NCBI RefSeq assembly: GCF_023238625.1 | Contig: NZ_CP096670.1 | Span: 3,018,501 to 3,082,500, forward strand | Reading direction: 5' to 3' | DNA: 64,000 bases | Origin: Agarivorans sp. TSD2052 | GTDB taxonomy: Bacteria; Pseudomonadota; Gammaproteobacteria; Enterobacterales; Celerinatantimonadaceae | Position numbers and translations under genes: made by a program | The notes under the pieces: generated by a model | The model's database searches: none | Told to the model about the DNA's origin: nothing | Seen by the model: the letters and a program-made list of their open reading frames with translations, nothing else | Shown: in pieces, positions 34,794-43,641 of the stretch | Layout of the letters: each line of letters begins with the position of its first letter | Numbering within the stretch: the first letter of the stretch is position 1

Positions 34794-35468
34794 TTAGGCG
34801 CTGACTAATACACTTTCACCCTTGCGCAAGTATTCGGCATACAGTTGGTTAAAATCTTCTACTACTGATTTTTGCACCGCAGGCAATGCGAGCAAGCGCT
34901 CACCCAAGGCCTTTAAGCGAGGAAAGTCAGCTAACAAATCCTTAGCAAATAGCTGCTTAATCGCGGCAAATCGAGTAAACAAGGGGGCTAAAGCGGTATC
35001 GACTAGAGCTAAATTGGCTCCGTTAAAGTAAGCGTGTTCACTGGTAAGCGATTCTAAACGGCTTAGTTTGTCATTTAACCCGAGTAAGCGGGTATCAAAA
35101 TCGGCTGGTGTTTTAGCTAAGCTCACTTGGTATTGCGCCATCAGTACTTGGCTAGAGTATTCTATCCACGCTCTGTCTTTAGCTTTTTGTAACGGATCAC
35201 TAGGCATCAGCGAATCAGCAGTGATTTCATCTAAAAACTCGTTAATTACTGCTGATTCAAATAATACTTCTTCACCATATTTTAATACTGGTACTTTTCC
35301 CAAGGGCGACAAGGCTAAAAACCAATCGGGCTTGTTGGCTAGATCAATATATTGGATATTAAAATCAATGCCTTTGTGCAGCAAGGTGATTACCGAGCGC
35401 TGCACAAATGGACACAGCTTAAAACTAATTAACTCGATGGTTTGATTAGCTTGATAGGTTTCGTGCAT
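34794..35468 (-). CDS. Glutathione S-transferase family protein
   Basis: 224 residues from the ATG at 35468 (CAAGGAAAAGCTTC upstream); an extended frame to 35543 is not family-like. Thioredoxin-like N-terminal domain with SFKLCPFVQRSVITLLHKG and the conserved cis-Pro block SPLGKVPVLKYGEEVLFES, then a helical C-terminal domain. The Cys-containing SFKLCPF active site suggests an omega- or beta-type chemistry rather than the tyrosine type. It is the first gene of the pair with the old yellow enzyme gene. Confidence 0.88.
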   Translation of the reverse strand: MHETYQANQTIELISFKLCPFVQRSVITLLHKGIDFNIQYIDLANKPDWFLALSPLGKVPVLKYGEEVLFESAVINEFLDEITADSLMPSDPLQKAKDRAWIEYSSQVLMAQYQVSLAKTPADFDTRLLGLNDKLSRLESLTSEHAYFNGANLALVDTALAPLFTRFAAIKQLFAKDLLADFPRLKALGERLLALPAVQKSVVEDFNQLYAEYLRKGESVLVSA

Positions 35469-35541
35469 GAAGCTTTTCCTTGTTGTTGTGAAACAAACTC
35501 TCATCTGGTCAAAAAATACAACTTCTGTATCCAAACGAAAC

Positions 35542-35562
35542 ATAGTATCTTAAGGTAACTAT
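35542..35562. promoter_or_regulatory. Candidate operator between GST and hxlR genes
   Basis: ATAGTATCTTAAGGTAACTAT is a near-perfect inverted repeat in the intergenic region of the divergent pair. Its TAAG-GTAACTA part recalls binding sites of redox-sensing HxlR regulators such as YodB, as I remember them. It lies 65-85 bases from the HxlR start. Confidence 0.45.
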
Positions 35563-35626
35563 AAGAACGCTTGCTGCGAACTACAAGTACGCACATATTA
35601 GATATTTAGTTTCCTAGAGGTGCCTA

Positions 35627-35995
35627 ATGTTGAATTCAGAGGCTTCGAGCCTAGAAAAAAAATCAGAACTTTCTGAAACAGCGCAGCAACACGACTGCCC
35701 CGTATCGACTGCCATTGAGGTGATTGGTGGAAAATGGAAGGTTATTATCTTGTATCAACTTCGCGGGAAGACTCTACGCTTCGGTGAACTAAAGCGAATG
35801 ATCCCCAAAATCACTCAAAAAACCTTAACTCAGCAACTGCGCGACTTAGAAAAAGATAAGCTGATTAAACGAGAAGTATTTGCTGAGGTGCCGCCACGCG
35901 TAGAATACACCCCGACTGAATTGGCAGAGCAATTAAACCCAGCCTTAGATTTGTTATGTGCATGGGGAACTCAATATCAGCAAGCTCACGAATAG
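35627..35995 (+). CDS. HxlR-family transcriptional regulator
   Basis: 122 residues. The winged helix of the family is clear: HDCPVSTAIEVIGGKWKVII, LRFGELKRMIPKITQKTLTQ and LIKREVFAEVPPRVEYTPTE. There is a Cys in the N-terminal HDCPV segment, the same place as the sensing Cys of YodB- and HypR-type regulators, so thiol-based sensing of electrophiles is possible. It is divergent from the GST/OYE pair, its likely target. Confidence 0.9.
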   Translation: MLNSEASSLEKKSELSETAQQHDCPVSTAIEVIGGKWKVIILYQLRGKTLRFGELKRMIPKITQKTLTQQLRDLEKDKLIKREVFAEVPPRVEYTPTELAEQLNPALDLLCAWGTQYQQAHE

Positions 35996-36186
35996 ATAGT
36001 CAGCTCGATCACTAAACAGCTTGCTGCATACAGCACCAAATGAGTTAAGTTCACGATTGTTTATTACGAGCTAAATATACAATTTGTAGCTTGAACTCAT
36101 TAGTCGCAATAGCCTAAGTTGTAGGTACACTGTTCTCGCGGATTTACCAATGCAATGATTAAAGCTAAACACTGTAATTGTGCTGC

Positions 36187-36561
36187 TTAGCTTTCGCATT
36201 TCATTTCACAAAATGTCCTTTCAAATATTCCTTTAGCATTGTACTTAGACGTCCCTGTTAGTTTTACTGAAATAACCACATGATCTTTGCGCACGATATG
36301 TAACTGTACATTATCAACAAAACCGTAATCTTTAAGACACGGAAAATTCTTTTGTACTTTGATCAAAGATTCCATATCAAGAAACTCGACAAAGTGTTTT
36401 CCTATTACTTCTGCTCTCTCATAGCCTGTTGCTTTTAACCAACCAGGGTTAACATCTATAATCGTGCCACTCAAGTCTAAGGAGTGGACAATACTTTGAT
36501 CGCTGGATAGGTCCATGCAATGGGTTCTTGTATTGATTAACTGTAATTTGTCGATGCCCAT
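36187..36561 (-). CDS. PAS-domain protein
   Basis: 124 residues, essentially one PAS domain: SIVHSLDLSGTIIDVNPGWL, then the conserved ATGYERAEVIGKHFVEFLD and a closing VISVKLTGTSKYNAKG. There is no output domain, so it would act as a stand-alone sensor or as an interaction partner. No partner kinase or cyclase is next to it. An AT-rich intergenic stretch precedes it. Confidence 0.75.
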   Translation of the reverse strand: MGIDKLQLINTRTHCMDLSSDQSIVHSLDLSGTIIDVNPGWLKATGYERAEVIGKHFVEFLDMESLIKVQKNFPCLKDYGFVDNVQLHIVRKDHVVISVKLTGTSKYNAKGIFERTFCEMKCES

Positions 36562-36895
36562 ATTCCCCTTACATTATTGATGCAGCCTATAGCTTATAAC
36601 CAGCCACTGCTGGCATGACTTACATTCCCACTTAAAGTATAGGGTTTATTCCACTTTTCTATCATACGAAGTTAAATTTTTTGATGTACTTACAAACCAG
36701 AATGCACAGTGCATTAAGGCTTAATAACACTAATATAGGCCTCAAAAATGGCTTCACCACACTTTATCGCGAGATGCAGCCAGCAAAGCCACCTGAGTAA
36801 TTACCTCGGCCTGTATTGCTGCTGCCAACACTCACATGTTGTTAGCCAAAACTCGGTGACAGCAAAAACATTAACAAAGATAACAATGCGGTTAA
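36562..36895. other. Intergenic region, no gene recognised
   Basis: About 330 bases between a PAS-domain gene and the acyltransferase gene, both on the minus strand. It holds the promoter of the PAS-domain gene. No open frame of significance is seen. Confidence 0.4.
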
Positions 36896-37426
36896 CTAAC
36901 AGATGTTTTCGTTAATTATTCTGGCAGGGTTGCCCACTACTACACTGTCTGCTGGTACGTTTTTAACCACAACGGCACCAGCTCCTACTGTTACGTTGTC
37001 ACCAATCGTTATATTCCCCAACAAAATTGCCCCCGCAGACAAGCGCACATGATTACCGATTGTTGGGCTTTTGATATCTTGGCTGGCACCGCCTTTTGCT
37101 CCAACTGTGACACCATGAAAAATGGTCAAATATTCCCCGTAGACAGCTTTTCTATTTAGCACAATGGTGCCGAAATGAGGTAAAAATAATCCTTTACCTA
37201 TTTTTGCCGCTCTAGGGATTTGCACGCCAGATAAGATACGTATAATTTTATATATCGGGATGGCACTGTATTTGACTAACTTTACCTTGTGATTAGATAG
37301 CCGATAAAATAGAACGACAATAAACGTTGTTTTAAACATTAACCAAATTAAGCGCTTAATCTTCGAAAAACACTCAATCTCATGTTCATCTACATAAACT
37401 AAATAATCGTCATGTAATTCTTCCAA
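36896..37426 (-). CDS. Hexapeptide-repeat acetyltransferase (CysE/SAT-like)
   Basis: 176 residues. The C-terminal half is a left-handed beta helix as in serine O-acetyltransferase: IFHGVTVGAKGGASQDIKSP, IGNHVRLSAGAILLGNITIG and VTVGAGAVVVKNVPADSVV, ending VVGNPARII. The first 75 residues are a short amphipathic and hydrophobic stretch (FKTTFIVVLFYRL) rather than the helical domain of true CysE. This type is commonly linked to sugar or exopolysaccharide modification, but no such cluster is adjacent, so its substrate is unknown. Confidence 0.82.
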   Translation of the reverse strand: MEELHDDYLVYVDEHEIECFSKIKRLIWLMFKTTFIVVLFYRLSNHKVKLVKYSAIPIYKIIRILSGVQIPRAAKIGKGLFLPHFGTIVLNRKAVYGEYLTIFHGVTVGAKGGASQDIKSPTIGNHVRLSAGAILLGNITIGDNVTVGAGAVVVKNVPADSVVVGNPARIINENIC

Positions 37427-37835
37427 TCGCTGTTACTCCTAGGGCAAATATAATCAAGCCACACAATATGCTTCAACAAGGAGTAATCCTCATGCTTAAC
37501 ACTGAGTGAATTATCAAGCTAACACGGTTCATCACAACAGGTTAAAATGATAAAAGTTAGACATAAATATATCATGAATTTCATTTACTTAGGAACGCGT
37601 CTAGCGCACATTTCAGAGGATCACATTATACAAAACAAGGGTTCTGTTCCATTGAGCGAATGTACAAGAGATGGCTGAAGCCTCAAGGCTGTACACCCAA
37701 TGGCATCAGCAATGACAGCGATGAATAAGGTCTGCGTATCAAGTTTAGCAGGCGTAAGTGAGCAGAAAATAGCTAAAGAGACCAAATACCAATGCCAGGA
37801 CTTTAGCCTCGATGACGACCTTCGGTTGATGACGC
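37427..37835. other. Intergenic region, no gene recognised
   Basis: About 400 bases with no supported gene. A short plus-strand frame near 37660 lacks an RBS and family likeness. The stretch could be relic DNA. Confidence 0.4.
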
Positions 37836-38120
37836 TTATTTGATAAGGCTTACACCGGCAATTTCTATCACGGTTTTAGCCTCAGCGCGCTCAATAACTT
37901 TTAGTAATGCCGTTTGAATAGCCTCGTCGTTTCTGGCATCGCCCTTACTGGCAAACTTTTGCTCTTGAGCGGCAACACCTTCTTCTGAAACAAAGCCCAT
38001 CACAACTTCACTGGCCCTAGTTGTTGCTTCGCCAAAATAGCTAAGTGAAATGAGCGGGTAGCCCTGAAATCCTTTTTTAACTCTTTTTGCGATACGTTTT
38101 GTCGATTTATCTAAATTCAT
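37836..38120 (-). CDS. Conserved small protein of unknown function
   Basis: 94 residues, basic at the N-terminus (TKRIAKRVKKGFQGYP) and acidic later, no signal peptide. A conserved-looking block LISLSYFGEATTRASEVVMG and the end AKTVIEIAGVSLIK suggest a compact cytoplasmic protein. I recognise similar sequences in Vibrio and Shewanella genomes but no assigned function. It is next to the SEC-C gene on the same strand, 31 bases away. Confidence 0.6.
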   Translation of the reverse strand: MNLDKSTKRIAKRVKKGFQGYPLISLSYFGEATTRASEVVMGFVSEEGVAAQEQKFASKGDARNDEAIQTALLKVIERAEAKTVIEIAGVSLIK

Positions 38121-38151
38121 AATTGGCCTCTACAAGAAATAAAAACGCGTT

Positions 38152-38493
38152 TTACCCGCAACACTTCTTATACTTTTTAGTACTACCGCAATGACAAGGC
38201 TCATTACGTGCAGGCACCTTATCGAGTTTAATCGGCTGTCTCTTATCAAGCAGCACTGTAAGCTCAGTGATCGATTCAACCGCATCTTCACTGCTATCAA
38301 CCATGACTTCAGCATATAACTGCGCTTCGGCTACCATAGCGTCTACCTCTTGCTTACGGGCCTCACTCGTTACCACTAATGACAGAGGAGACTTCTTACT
38401 GCCGGTTTTTAAGCGCGCCTTGGTTTCATAACCATACTGAATATGATTCTCGCGCGCATCTTGGCGACCTTTAAAAAAGAACTTATCTGACAT
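38152..38493 (-). CDS. SWIM/SEC-C metal-binding motif protein (PBPRA1643-like)
   Basis: 113 residues from the ATG at 38493; a longer frame upstream lacks support. The start MSDKFFFKGRQDARENHIQY and the C-terminal SEC-C motif (EPCHCGSTKKYKKCCG) fit the PBPRA1643-type family. The SEC-C motif binds zinc, as in SecA. The body is acidic. The role is unknown. It is probably cotranscribed with the small gene downstream. Confidence 0.85.
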   Translation of the reverse strand: MSDKFFFKGRQDARENHIQYGYETKARLKTGSKKSPLSLVVTSEARKQEVDAMVAEAQLYAEVMVDSSEDAVESITELTVLLDKRQPIKLDKVPARNEPCHCGSTKKYKKCCG

Positions 38494-38681
38494 TAGGTAT
38501 TCCAAACAGCTATAAAATGACAAACGGTGACCAGCAAAATGCTGGTCACCGTTAAAGACCTTGAGTTTAGCATGCTTACCACTGATATGGGGTAGCCGCT
38601 TTAACAAACACTACCTGAACAATGTATTTGACGAAGCGTAAGTGCCACTATCCGCTGAGTTAAATACCCATAAACCAAGGT

Positions 38682-39143
38682 CTATAGCCAAGCCGGCATG
38701 GGCCTTTTACTCCACTTAGCAAAGCCCATTTTTTCTGCTCGATAAAATTGCCGATAAGCACTAATCGCATCCCCGGTAATTTTGTATTCATTAGGCATGG
38801 CTTGAGCAAACTCGGTTAAACCGTGATTCATAAATCGTAAATCGTCAATCTGGGCCAAAACCGCCATCGATTTGTGATCAACGGTTTTGTTATAGCGGTA
38901 ACGATACTCACGATTAAGGGCTAGCGTCAGCTGTTTAAGCCAAATAAAATTCTCGTATGACTGCTCTACCCACAACACACAGGGGTGGTTAAGGTGTGTT
39001 GACTTGTAGGGCGTAGTAAAGCCTTTTTTATTTAATGCTGTACATAGCATCTGCACGCTTTCGAGTATCATTTTTACTACGTGCTGATCGCAATGGTATT
39101 GAGCGCAACGTTCAATATCTAAGTCGAGTACAAATATGTTCAT
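38682..39143 (-). CDS. Pyrimidine dimer DNA glycosylase-like / phage T4 DenV-related fold protein
   Basis: 153 residues. The block FVLDLDIERCAQYHCDQHVV, then MILESVQMLCTALN and the closing KWSKRPMPAWL, resemble a family of small proteins often annotated as pyrimidine dimer DNA glycosylase or related, found in phages and bacteria. His/Asp in the N-terminal block and the pattern EYRYRYNKTVDHKS may form the catalytic site, but this is not tested. A DNA-repair role is a weak inference. It stands alone, with its RBS in ATAACGTT-like sequence that is not strong. Confidence 0.55.
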   Translation of the reverse strand: MNIFVLDLDIERCAQYHCDQHVVKMILESVQMLCTALNKKGFTTPYKSTHLNHPCVLWVEQSYENFIWLKQLTLALNREYRYRYNKTVDHKSMAVLAQIDDLRFMNHGLTEFAQAMPNEYKITGDAISAYRQFYRAEKMGFAKWSKRPMPAWL

Positions 39144-39582
39144 AAGTTAACGATTATCCCTTTCAGCGCCGCCCATAGGTTGCTGTAGTTGAATATAGAT
39201 ACGCAGTACTCCGCTAAAAAGATTGATGTTCTGACTATTTACTTGTTACACCACCACTAATTAGCTCAAACAACACGTCGTCATACCCGCAGCGGCGTCG
39301 AACCGTGAACATTGTGGTTCAATATTGATAATCCATTGAAAATTAGGATATTCAATGCAACTATCATTAGCCAATGGTTAGCGCAACGTAGCCTGTCACC
39401 CCATTCAATGAGTAATGAGGTTCATCTATCAGCGAGGAAAATGGCGAAATTTCGCCATAAGTTACCGTCGCTTCTTACTCTATTGACAAAATGTATCACC
39501 CTGTTTGCATCCGTTTTAATCTGTAATAATGCTTAGATTATTCATGGAATTGCTATAAACAATAAGCTAAAGGAACAACAGC
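39144..39582. other. Intergenic region with an 18-bp palindrome
   Basis: About 440 bases with no supported gene; an open frame at 39312-39536 has no family features. A palindrome at 39441-39458 is given separately and lies about 125 bases ahead of the dehydrogenase gene. Confidence 0.45.
39441..39458. promoter_or_regulatory. Perfect palindrome ATGGCGAAATTTCGCCAT
   Basis: An 18-bp perfect palindrome of the kind bound by dimeric regulators, between the glycosylase-like gene and the dehydrogenase gene. No T run. Possible operator, but not linked to a known regulator. Confidence 0.35.
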
Positions 39583-40470
39583 ATGAGCACAGCCCCTCAA
39601 ACGATCGCATTTATTGGCCTAGGTACCATGGGGTTTCCTATGGCGGGTCATTTAAGTACTCAGGGTTATAAGGTGGTGGTATACAACCGCACCGACGCCA
39701 CTGCGAAAGCATGGTTAGATAAATACAGCGGCGTTCAAGCTAACACCCCTGCTGAGGCGGCAGCGATGGCTGATGTTGTTCTTACCTGTGTAGGTAACGA
39801 TCAAGACGTGAAACAAATCTACCTTGGAGTGAATGGCATTATGTCGGCGGCTAAACCCGGCACCCTATTGGTAGACCACACTACCGCCTCTGCTGAACTG
39901 GCTCGCGAGCTAGACAGCGCCGCTAAAGCATTACAATTACACTTTTTAGATGCGCCGGTTTCAGGTGGAGAAGCGGGCGCGATCAACGCTTGTTTAACCA
40001 TTATGGTTGGCGGTGAGCAAACGACCTTACACCAAGTGGAGCCGGTGCTTAACAGCTACGCCAAGGCAATAAACCTGGTTGGCTCAGCCGGTTATGGCCA
40101 AACCTGCAAGATGGTCAATCAACTATGTATTACCGGGATTTTACAAGGTTTATCCGAAGGTTTGCAGTTAGCCAAAGCCGCCAAACTAGACATTAATACC
40201 GTTATAGATGTTTTGCAGCACGGCGCAGCGGGTAGCTGGCAGTTAGCGAACCGCGCAAGCAGTATGGCTGATAATCAATTCGATTTTGGCTTTGCCATCG
40301 ATTGGATGCGCAAAGATTTAGCGATTTGTTTTAAAGAGGCCGAAAAATTGAAGGTTGAGCTGCCGTTGGCCAAGCAAGTGGATGCCGAGTACGCCAAGCT
40401 GCAGCAACGTGGCTATTCTCGCAGTGATACCTCGGTGTTGATCAAACAATTTGATAATGAAAATGGTTAA
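39583..40470 (+). CDS. Beta-hydroxyacid dehydrogenase family oxidoreductase (GarR/MmsB-like)
   Basis: 295 residues. Rossmann start IGLGTMGFPMAGHLSTQGYK with the NAD(P) motif GLGTMG, the substrate-binding block DAPVSGGEAGA, and the catalytic Lys in GYGQTCKMVNQLC. The family reduces or oxidises 3-hydroxy acids such as tartronate semialdehyde or 3-hydroxyisobutyrate. The exact substrate is not clear. The RBS AAAGGAACAACAGC precedes the ATG. Monocistronic, with a strong terminator. Confidence 0.9.
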   Translation: MSTAPQTIAFIGLGTMGFPMAGHLSTQGYKVVVYNRTDATAKAWLDKYSGVQANTPAEAAAMADVVLTCVGNDQDVKQIYLGVNGIMSAAKPGTLLVDHTTASAELARELDSAAKALQLHFLDAPVSGGEAGAINACLTIMVGGEQTTLHQVEPVLNSYAKAINLVGSAGYGQTCKMVNQLCITGILQGLSEGLQLAKAAKLDINTVIDVLQHGAAGSWQLANRASSMADNQFDFGFAIDWMRKDLAICFKEAEKLKVELPLAKQVDAEYAKLQQRGYSRSDTSVLIKQFDNENG

Positions 40471-40903
40471 TCATTTGGCAAAAAAAAACCTAAGGCCCTA
40501 GGCCTTAGGTTGGAGTCACGCGAGAACGTGATGTTTAGCTCAAAAAAAATTATGAAATGGAGCGCGACAATCTAGCACTGATAAATGACAAAGAAGGGAA
40601 GTAATTTCGTTGCCTTCATCCATGTAGGGCTGAGGTCATCTTGACTAGCTTCAGCGGCTCAAACTGACAACAACTTTGCTAGTACCCCCTTATACTAACT
40701 CATCCCAGCCAAAGTATGAGCAATCCAAGTTAGATGCCTGTAAGCATTACTATACAGATAGCCAATAGCACTGATACGCCGAGGGCTAGCGTCAGCTTTC
40801 ACTTGCGCCAAACCTCAAGCTAGACTAAGCTCGCGGGCAAGCGTAACGGCCTGTTAATTATTGTCGCTTCGCCACTCTTTAATACATATTATTAGGTATC
40901 ATT
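40471..40903. other. Intergenic region, no gene recognised apart from a terminator
   Basis: About 430 bases. The terminator at 40487-40511 closes the dehydrogenase gene; the rest should hold the promoter of the next gene. Nothing else is seen. Confidence 0.45.
40487..40511 (+). terminator. Terminator of the dehydrogenase gene
   Basis: Perfect 11-bp stem AACCTAAGGCC / GGCCTTAGGTT with loop CTA, preceded by an A run. The downstream side lacks a clear T run. Confidence 0.75.
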
Positions 40904-41281
40904 ATGACCCTTATCACCGTGCCAGAATTGGCAAAACCTGAAGTAAAAAGTCATCACAAAGCTCGCCACTTGAAAAAGATGGCGATAGGTCCGTTCGCAC
41001 AAACCTGTGCCGAGATCCGCTTTGTTGCTGATATTGAAAAATTTGATGAGGTTGATGCTGCCTTAGTGAACACTCAACAGCAGCAAGGTTGGGATTTATT
41101 CATTGCCTATTTTAATGAGCAATACCACGTTGCAATTAACTTTTTTACTGAGCAAGCAGAACTTGAAAGCGTGATTGAAACCGCTAAAGAAGCGATTGTA
41201 AGTGTACTGGGTGACACTGAATTACAGATTTTAGCGGGCGATGCCAACTACGGCGACTGGGATAGCTGCTACGCAGGCTAA
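40904..41281 (+). CDS. Hypothetical protein
   Basis: 125 residues, acidic, soluble, no signal peptide. The stretch LKKMAIGPFAQTCAEIRFVA and the acidic C-terminus (GDANYGDWDSCYAG) are not recognised. I have no family. The gene is flanked by gaps; it is followed 6 bases later by a 36-bp palindrome and then by the convergent transporter gene. Confidence 0.55.
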   Translation: MTLITVPELAKPEVKSHHKARHLKKMAIGPFAQTCAEIRFVADIEKFDEVDAALVNTQQQQGWDLFIAYFNEQYHVAINFFTEQAELESVIETAKEAIVSVLGDTELQILAGDANYGDWDSCYAG

Positions 41282-41287
41282 GCTTGC

Positions 41288-41323
41288 AGATATCACTATT
41301 GGCGGCCGCCAATAGTGATATCT
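41288..41323. repeat. 36-bp perfect palindrome
   Basis: AGATATCACTATTGGCGG and its exact complement with no loop, running 41288-41323, between the convergent ends of the hypothetical gene and the cation efflux gene. It may end transcription in both directions by forming a long hairpin, but there is no T run on either side. Confidence 0.85.
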
Positions 41324-41331
41324 AGCTTAAC

Positions 41332-42024
41332 TTAGTAGCTCACTTCAACACAGTGAATTTGGTTTAATTGCTTTAAAGCCTTAGAGGTCATTTTCAATGG
41401 CACCCAAATAAAATACATCGAAGCAACAACCACCATCACAGGGTCGGCATATACCGCCCAATCAGCAAAGCCAAATTTGTTGAGCATGACAGCAATAACA
41501 AAACCAATCATCACCGCCGCACTAATTACACAGTCCATCAACCACTGTTTCGCTTCGGCATCTAATAAAGCCGATTGCTTAGCGCTACGGCTGAGTACCC
41601 AATAGGTTAATACGCAGCCCACCACATTAATAAACCCAAACACCAGAGCCAAGCCTGTATCAACTTCTCTACCGCCCTGGCGTATTGCAACTAGTGCAGA
41701 CACAAAAGAAAACCCACACATTAAGCTAATAGCAAACCCTTTGAACGCCACGACTGCAGGTTCAATCATCGCAGCCGAATGAGGATTACTGTTAAAAAAA
41801 GGGTGTTTCTTTAAGGCCAAAGAACCTAAAGATATTAAGGTAAGTAATAAGCTAACCAATGAATAAGCGCCGTCAAACACAATCACTAACGAGCTAGCCC
41901 AAATACCTAAACTAATGCCTAGCAGTGCAAATAACAGCGACGAGCAACTTGAGAAGCTTAACAACGCCTTCTCTTTTTCTAAAAAACCAAACATATCACT
42001 AGATATGGCGAACTTTACCGCCAT
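41332..42024 (-). CDS. Cation diffusion facilitator family transporter
   Basis: 230 residues with five or six membrane segments. The pattern VIVFDGAYSLVSLLLTLISL corresponds to the first metal-site helix of CDF transporters, and the following MDCVISAAVMIGFVIAVML to the second. The usual C-terminal cytoplasmic domain is short or absent. CDF proteins exchange divalent cations (Zn, Fe, Mn, Co) for protons. The variant residues at the first metal site (FDGAYS rather than the usual VDSLVD-like) leave metal choice open. RBS GAGGTT is close to the ATG. Confidence 0.78.
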   Translation of the reverse strand: MAVKFAISSDMFGFLEKEKALLSFSSCSSLLFALLGISLGIWASSLVIVFDGAYSLVSLLLTLISLGSLALKKHPFFNSNPHSAAMIEPAVVAFKGFAISLMCGFSFVSALVAIRQGGREVDTGLALVFGFINVVGCVLTYWVLSRSAKQSALLDAEAKQWLMDCVISAAVMIGFVIAVMLNKFGFADWAVYADPVMVVVASMYFIWVPLKMTSKALKQLNQIHCVEVSY

Positions 42025-42153
42025 AACCTCTACAGATTAAAAAACAGTCGCCATTCTAGTGATGTAAAGTTCCACATTCAAGGGTTTAAACACTAACGTT
42101 ATAACACATGATGGTAGCGCTAGCGTGAAACACCAATCAACGCCACTGCACAC

Positions 42154-42372
42154 TTATTGGTTGTCTAATATTAAGGCCTTAATTTTGTGCGCTTTTTCAA
42201 AATGATCGAGCTGATGAGTAGAGATCCACCAGCTAGCGGCTTCCATAAGTAACTCTGGGTTATCATTCTTGTTGGCAAAAAAAGCATAAAACGATAAACC
42301 CACCGTTTCACCTTTCGCGGCGATTTTCTTGTCACACACCGCAAGCATGTGCTGCCTTAAACTTGCTCTCAT
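42154..42372 (-). CDS. DUF6500-like small protein
   Basis: 72 residues with the pattern AVCDKKIAAKGETVGLSFYA, then ASWWISTHQLDHFEKAHKIK. The match to DUF6500 is from memory. It starts immediately after the stop of the WYL-regulator gene (TAAATG) and is thus translationally coupled to it. The function is unknown. The link suggests that it might act with the regulator. Confidence 0.6.
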   Translation of the reverse strand: MRASLRQHMLAVCDKKIAAKGETVGLSFYAFFANKNDNPELLMEAASWWISTHQLDHFEKAHKIKALILDNQ

Positions 42373-43257
42373 TTAGCATTCCTGTTTTAGCGATTGCCAA
42401 CCAGGGGCAATGGCTAAGCCCTCTACACCGGCTAAAACAGAGCAATCTCTTAAGGCTAATTGATACTCGCCGCCACTTAAAGCGTGTTCAGCTGAACAAT
42501 CTACATTCCACTGACGTAATAAATATCCCGCCAAAGCGGCCCTCACTTCCAGTGTTAAGCTCCCCTCTTCCATTGCATAATCTAACTCAATCGCCTGCCG
42601 GTGAGCCAAACTAGGATGAGCGATAAGATTTAACTCTATGATTTGGTTCCATTGCTTATCATAGTCTCGTGCTTCAAGGGTTGAGATAGGCTGATCTAAT
42701 ACCGTTAATTGCGTAAAACGGGTACACACAAAATCTCTAAAACTACCACTAACGCGGTCATACGCACGAACGTGCCAACGGTGGCCGTTATTCACTAAGC
42801 TGTGTGGCACTATTTCTCGCGTGCTTTCACCTGAAGATATAGACCAATACTGACACAACAACGGTACTCGGTGATGAATAGCGCGCATGATGGCTGCAAT
42901 ATATTCAGCCTTTGGGTGAACCAACCGCACTGCGTCAAAACAGGTCGCACTAGGCTCTAAAGGAAAAGATAAACCATCACCAAAGCCATGCGATAAGCCG
43001 GTTAAGATTGCCTCGGGGTTATGCGAAAATAAAGGGCTGAACTGATCTCGTCGCAAATAACGACGCGCTTTATGATCGAGTAAGGCATTGTTTGGCGCAA
43101 ATTGTTTGTAGCTTGCTAAGTCGCGGGTGGCAGCCGCTAAGCCCGTTTTGAAGCGACTGATTAAATCAGCGCGACTCACCTCTCCAAAATATTCCAAACT
43201 AAAATCAATAAAAGCGAGCCTACTGCGTTGTCCGTGACTTAACTCATTTAGTTCCAT
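42373..43257 (-). CDS. WYL-domain transcriptional regulator, BrxR/CapW-like
   Basis: 294 residues. The N-terminal winged helix (LEYFGEVSRADLISRFKTGL then AAATRDLASYKQFAPNNA) is followed by DHKARRYLRRDQFSPLF, an arrangement that recalls the BrxR/CapW regulators of phage-defence islands. The WYL domain (about 125-200) has CQYWSISSGESTREIVPHSL and RWHVRAYDRVSGSFRDFVC. The C-terminal 90 residues resemble a WCX extension. It is immediately upstream of the DUF6500-like gene. No recognised defence genes are adjacent, so its target is open. Confidence 0.75.
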   Translation of the reverse strand: MELNELSHGQRSRLAFIDFSLEYFGEVSRADLISRFKTGLAAATRDLASYKQFAPNNALLDHKARRYLRRDQFSPLFSHNPEAILTGLSHGFGDGLSFPLEPSATCFDAVRLVHPKAEYIAAIMRAIHHRVPLLCQYWSISSGESTREIVPHSLVNNGHRWHVRAYDRVSGSFRDFVCTRFTQLTVLDQPISTLEARDYDKQWNQIIELNLIAHPSLAHRQAIELDYAMEEGSLTLEVRAALAGYLLRQWNVDCSAEHALSGGEYQLALRDCSVLAGVEGLAIAPGWQSLKQEC

Positions 43258-43641
43258 CTATTCGCGCCTTTGTTCATCCAGAAAGCAAAAATACTAGCAA
43301 GCACTCGCCAAGGAGGCAATCATTTTGATTAGGTATGTTAATTAGTTTGAAGCTCACTGAAATCAGCGTCAACCTCCCACTATTTCACTAATTTTTTTTA
43401 ACAGTGGCGTAAGCTATTTTTTTCAGCCAAACGCCCCATCTCTCAAAAAAAACAAACGCCATGAAACATTGCATCTCTTTTTTATCAACAACTTAGCAAA
43501 AAACCATGAACACAAATCACACACCTAGATCACATTCAGTAAAGTTCACGCCAGCCCTGCTCACTTTTTCTTCAGCACAAAATATACACTATTTCTGCTA
43601 GCGCCAACAAAAACAACAATGATCAATGGTAAGGATGAACA
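43258..43641. other. Intergenic region upstream of the GH8 gene
   Basis: About 380 bases with poly-A/T stretches, divergent promoters expected (WYL regulator and GH8 enzyme). No gene is seen. RBS AAGGATGAACA lies before 43642. Confidence 0.45.

Noticed and set aside
37620-37835. Possible gene relic with short frames
   Set aside because: No frame longer than about 25 codons and no recognisable protein pattern.
39312-39536. Plus-strand frame of 74 codons
   Set aside because: No ribosome site and composition unlike a protein; it overlaps the palindrome region.
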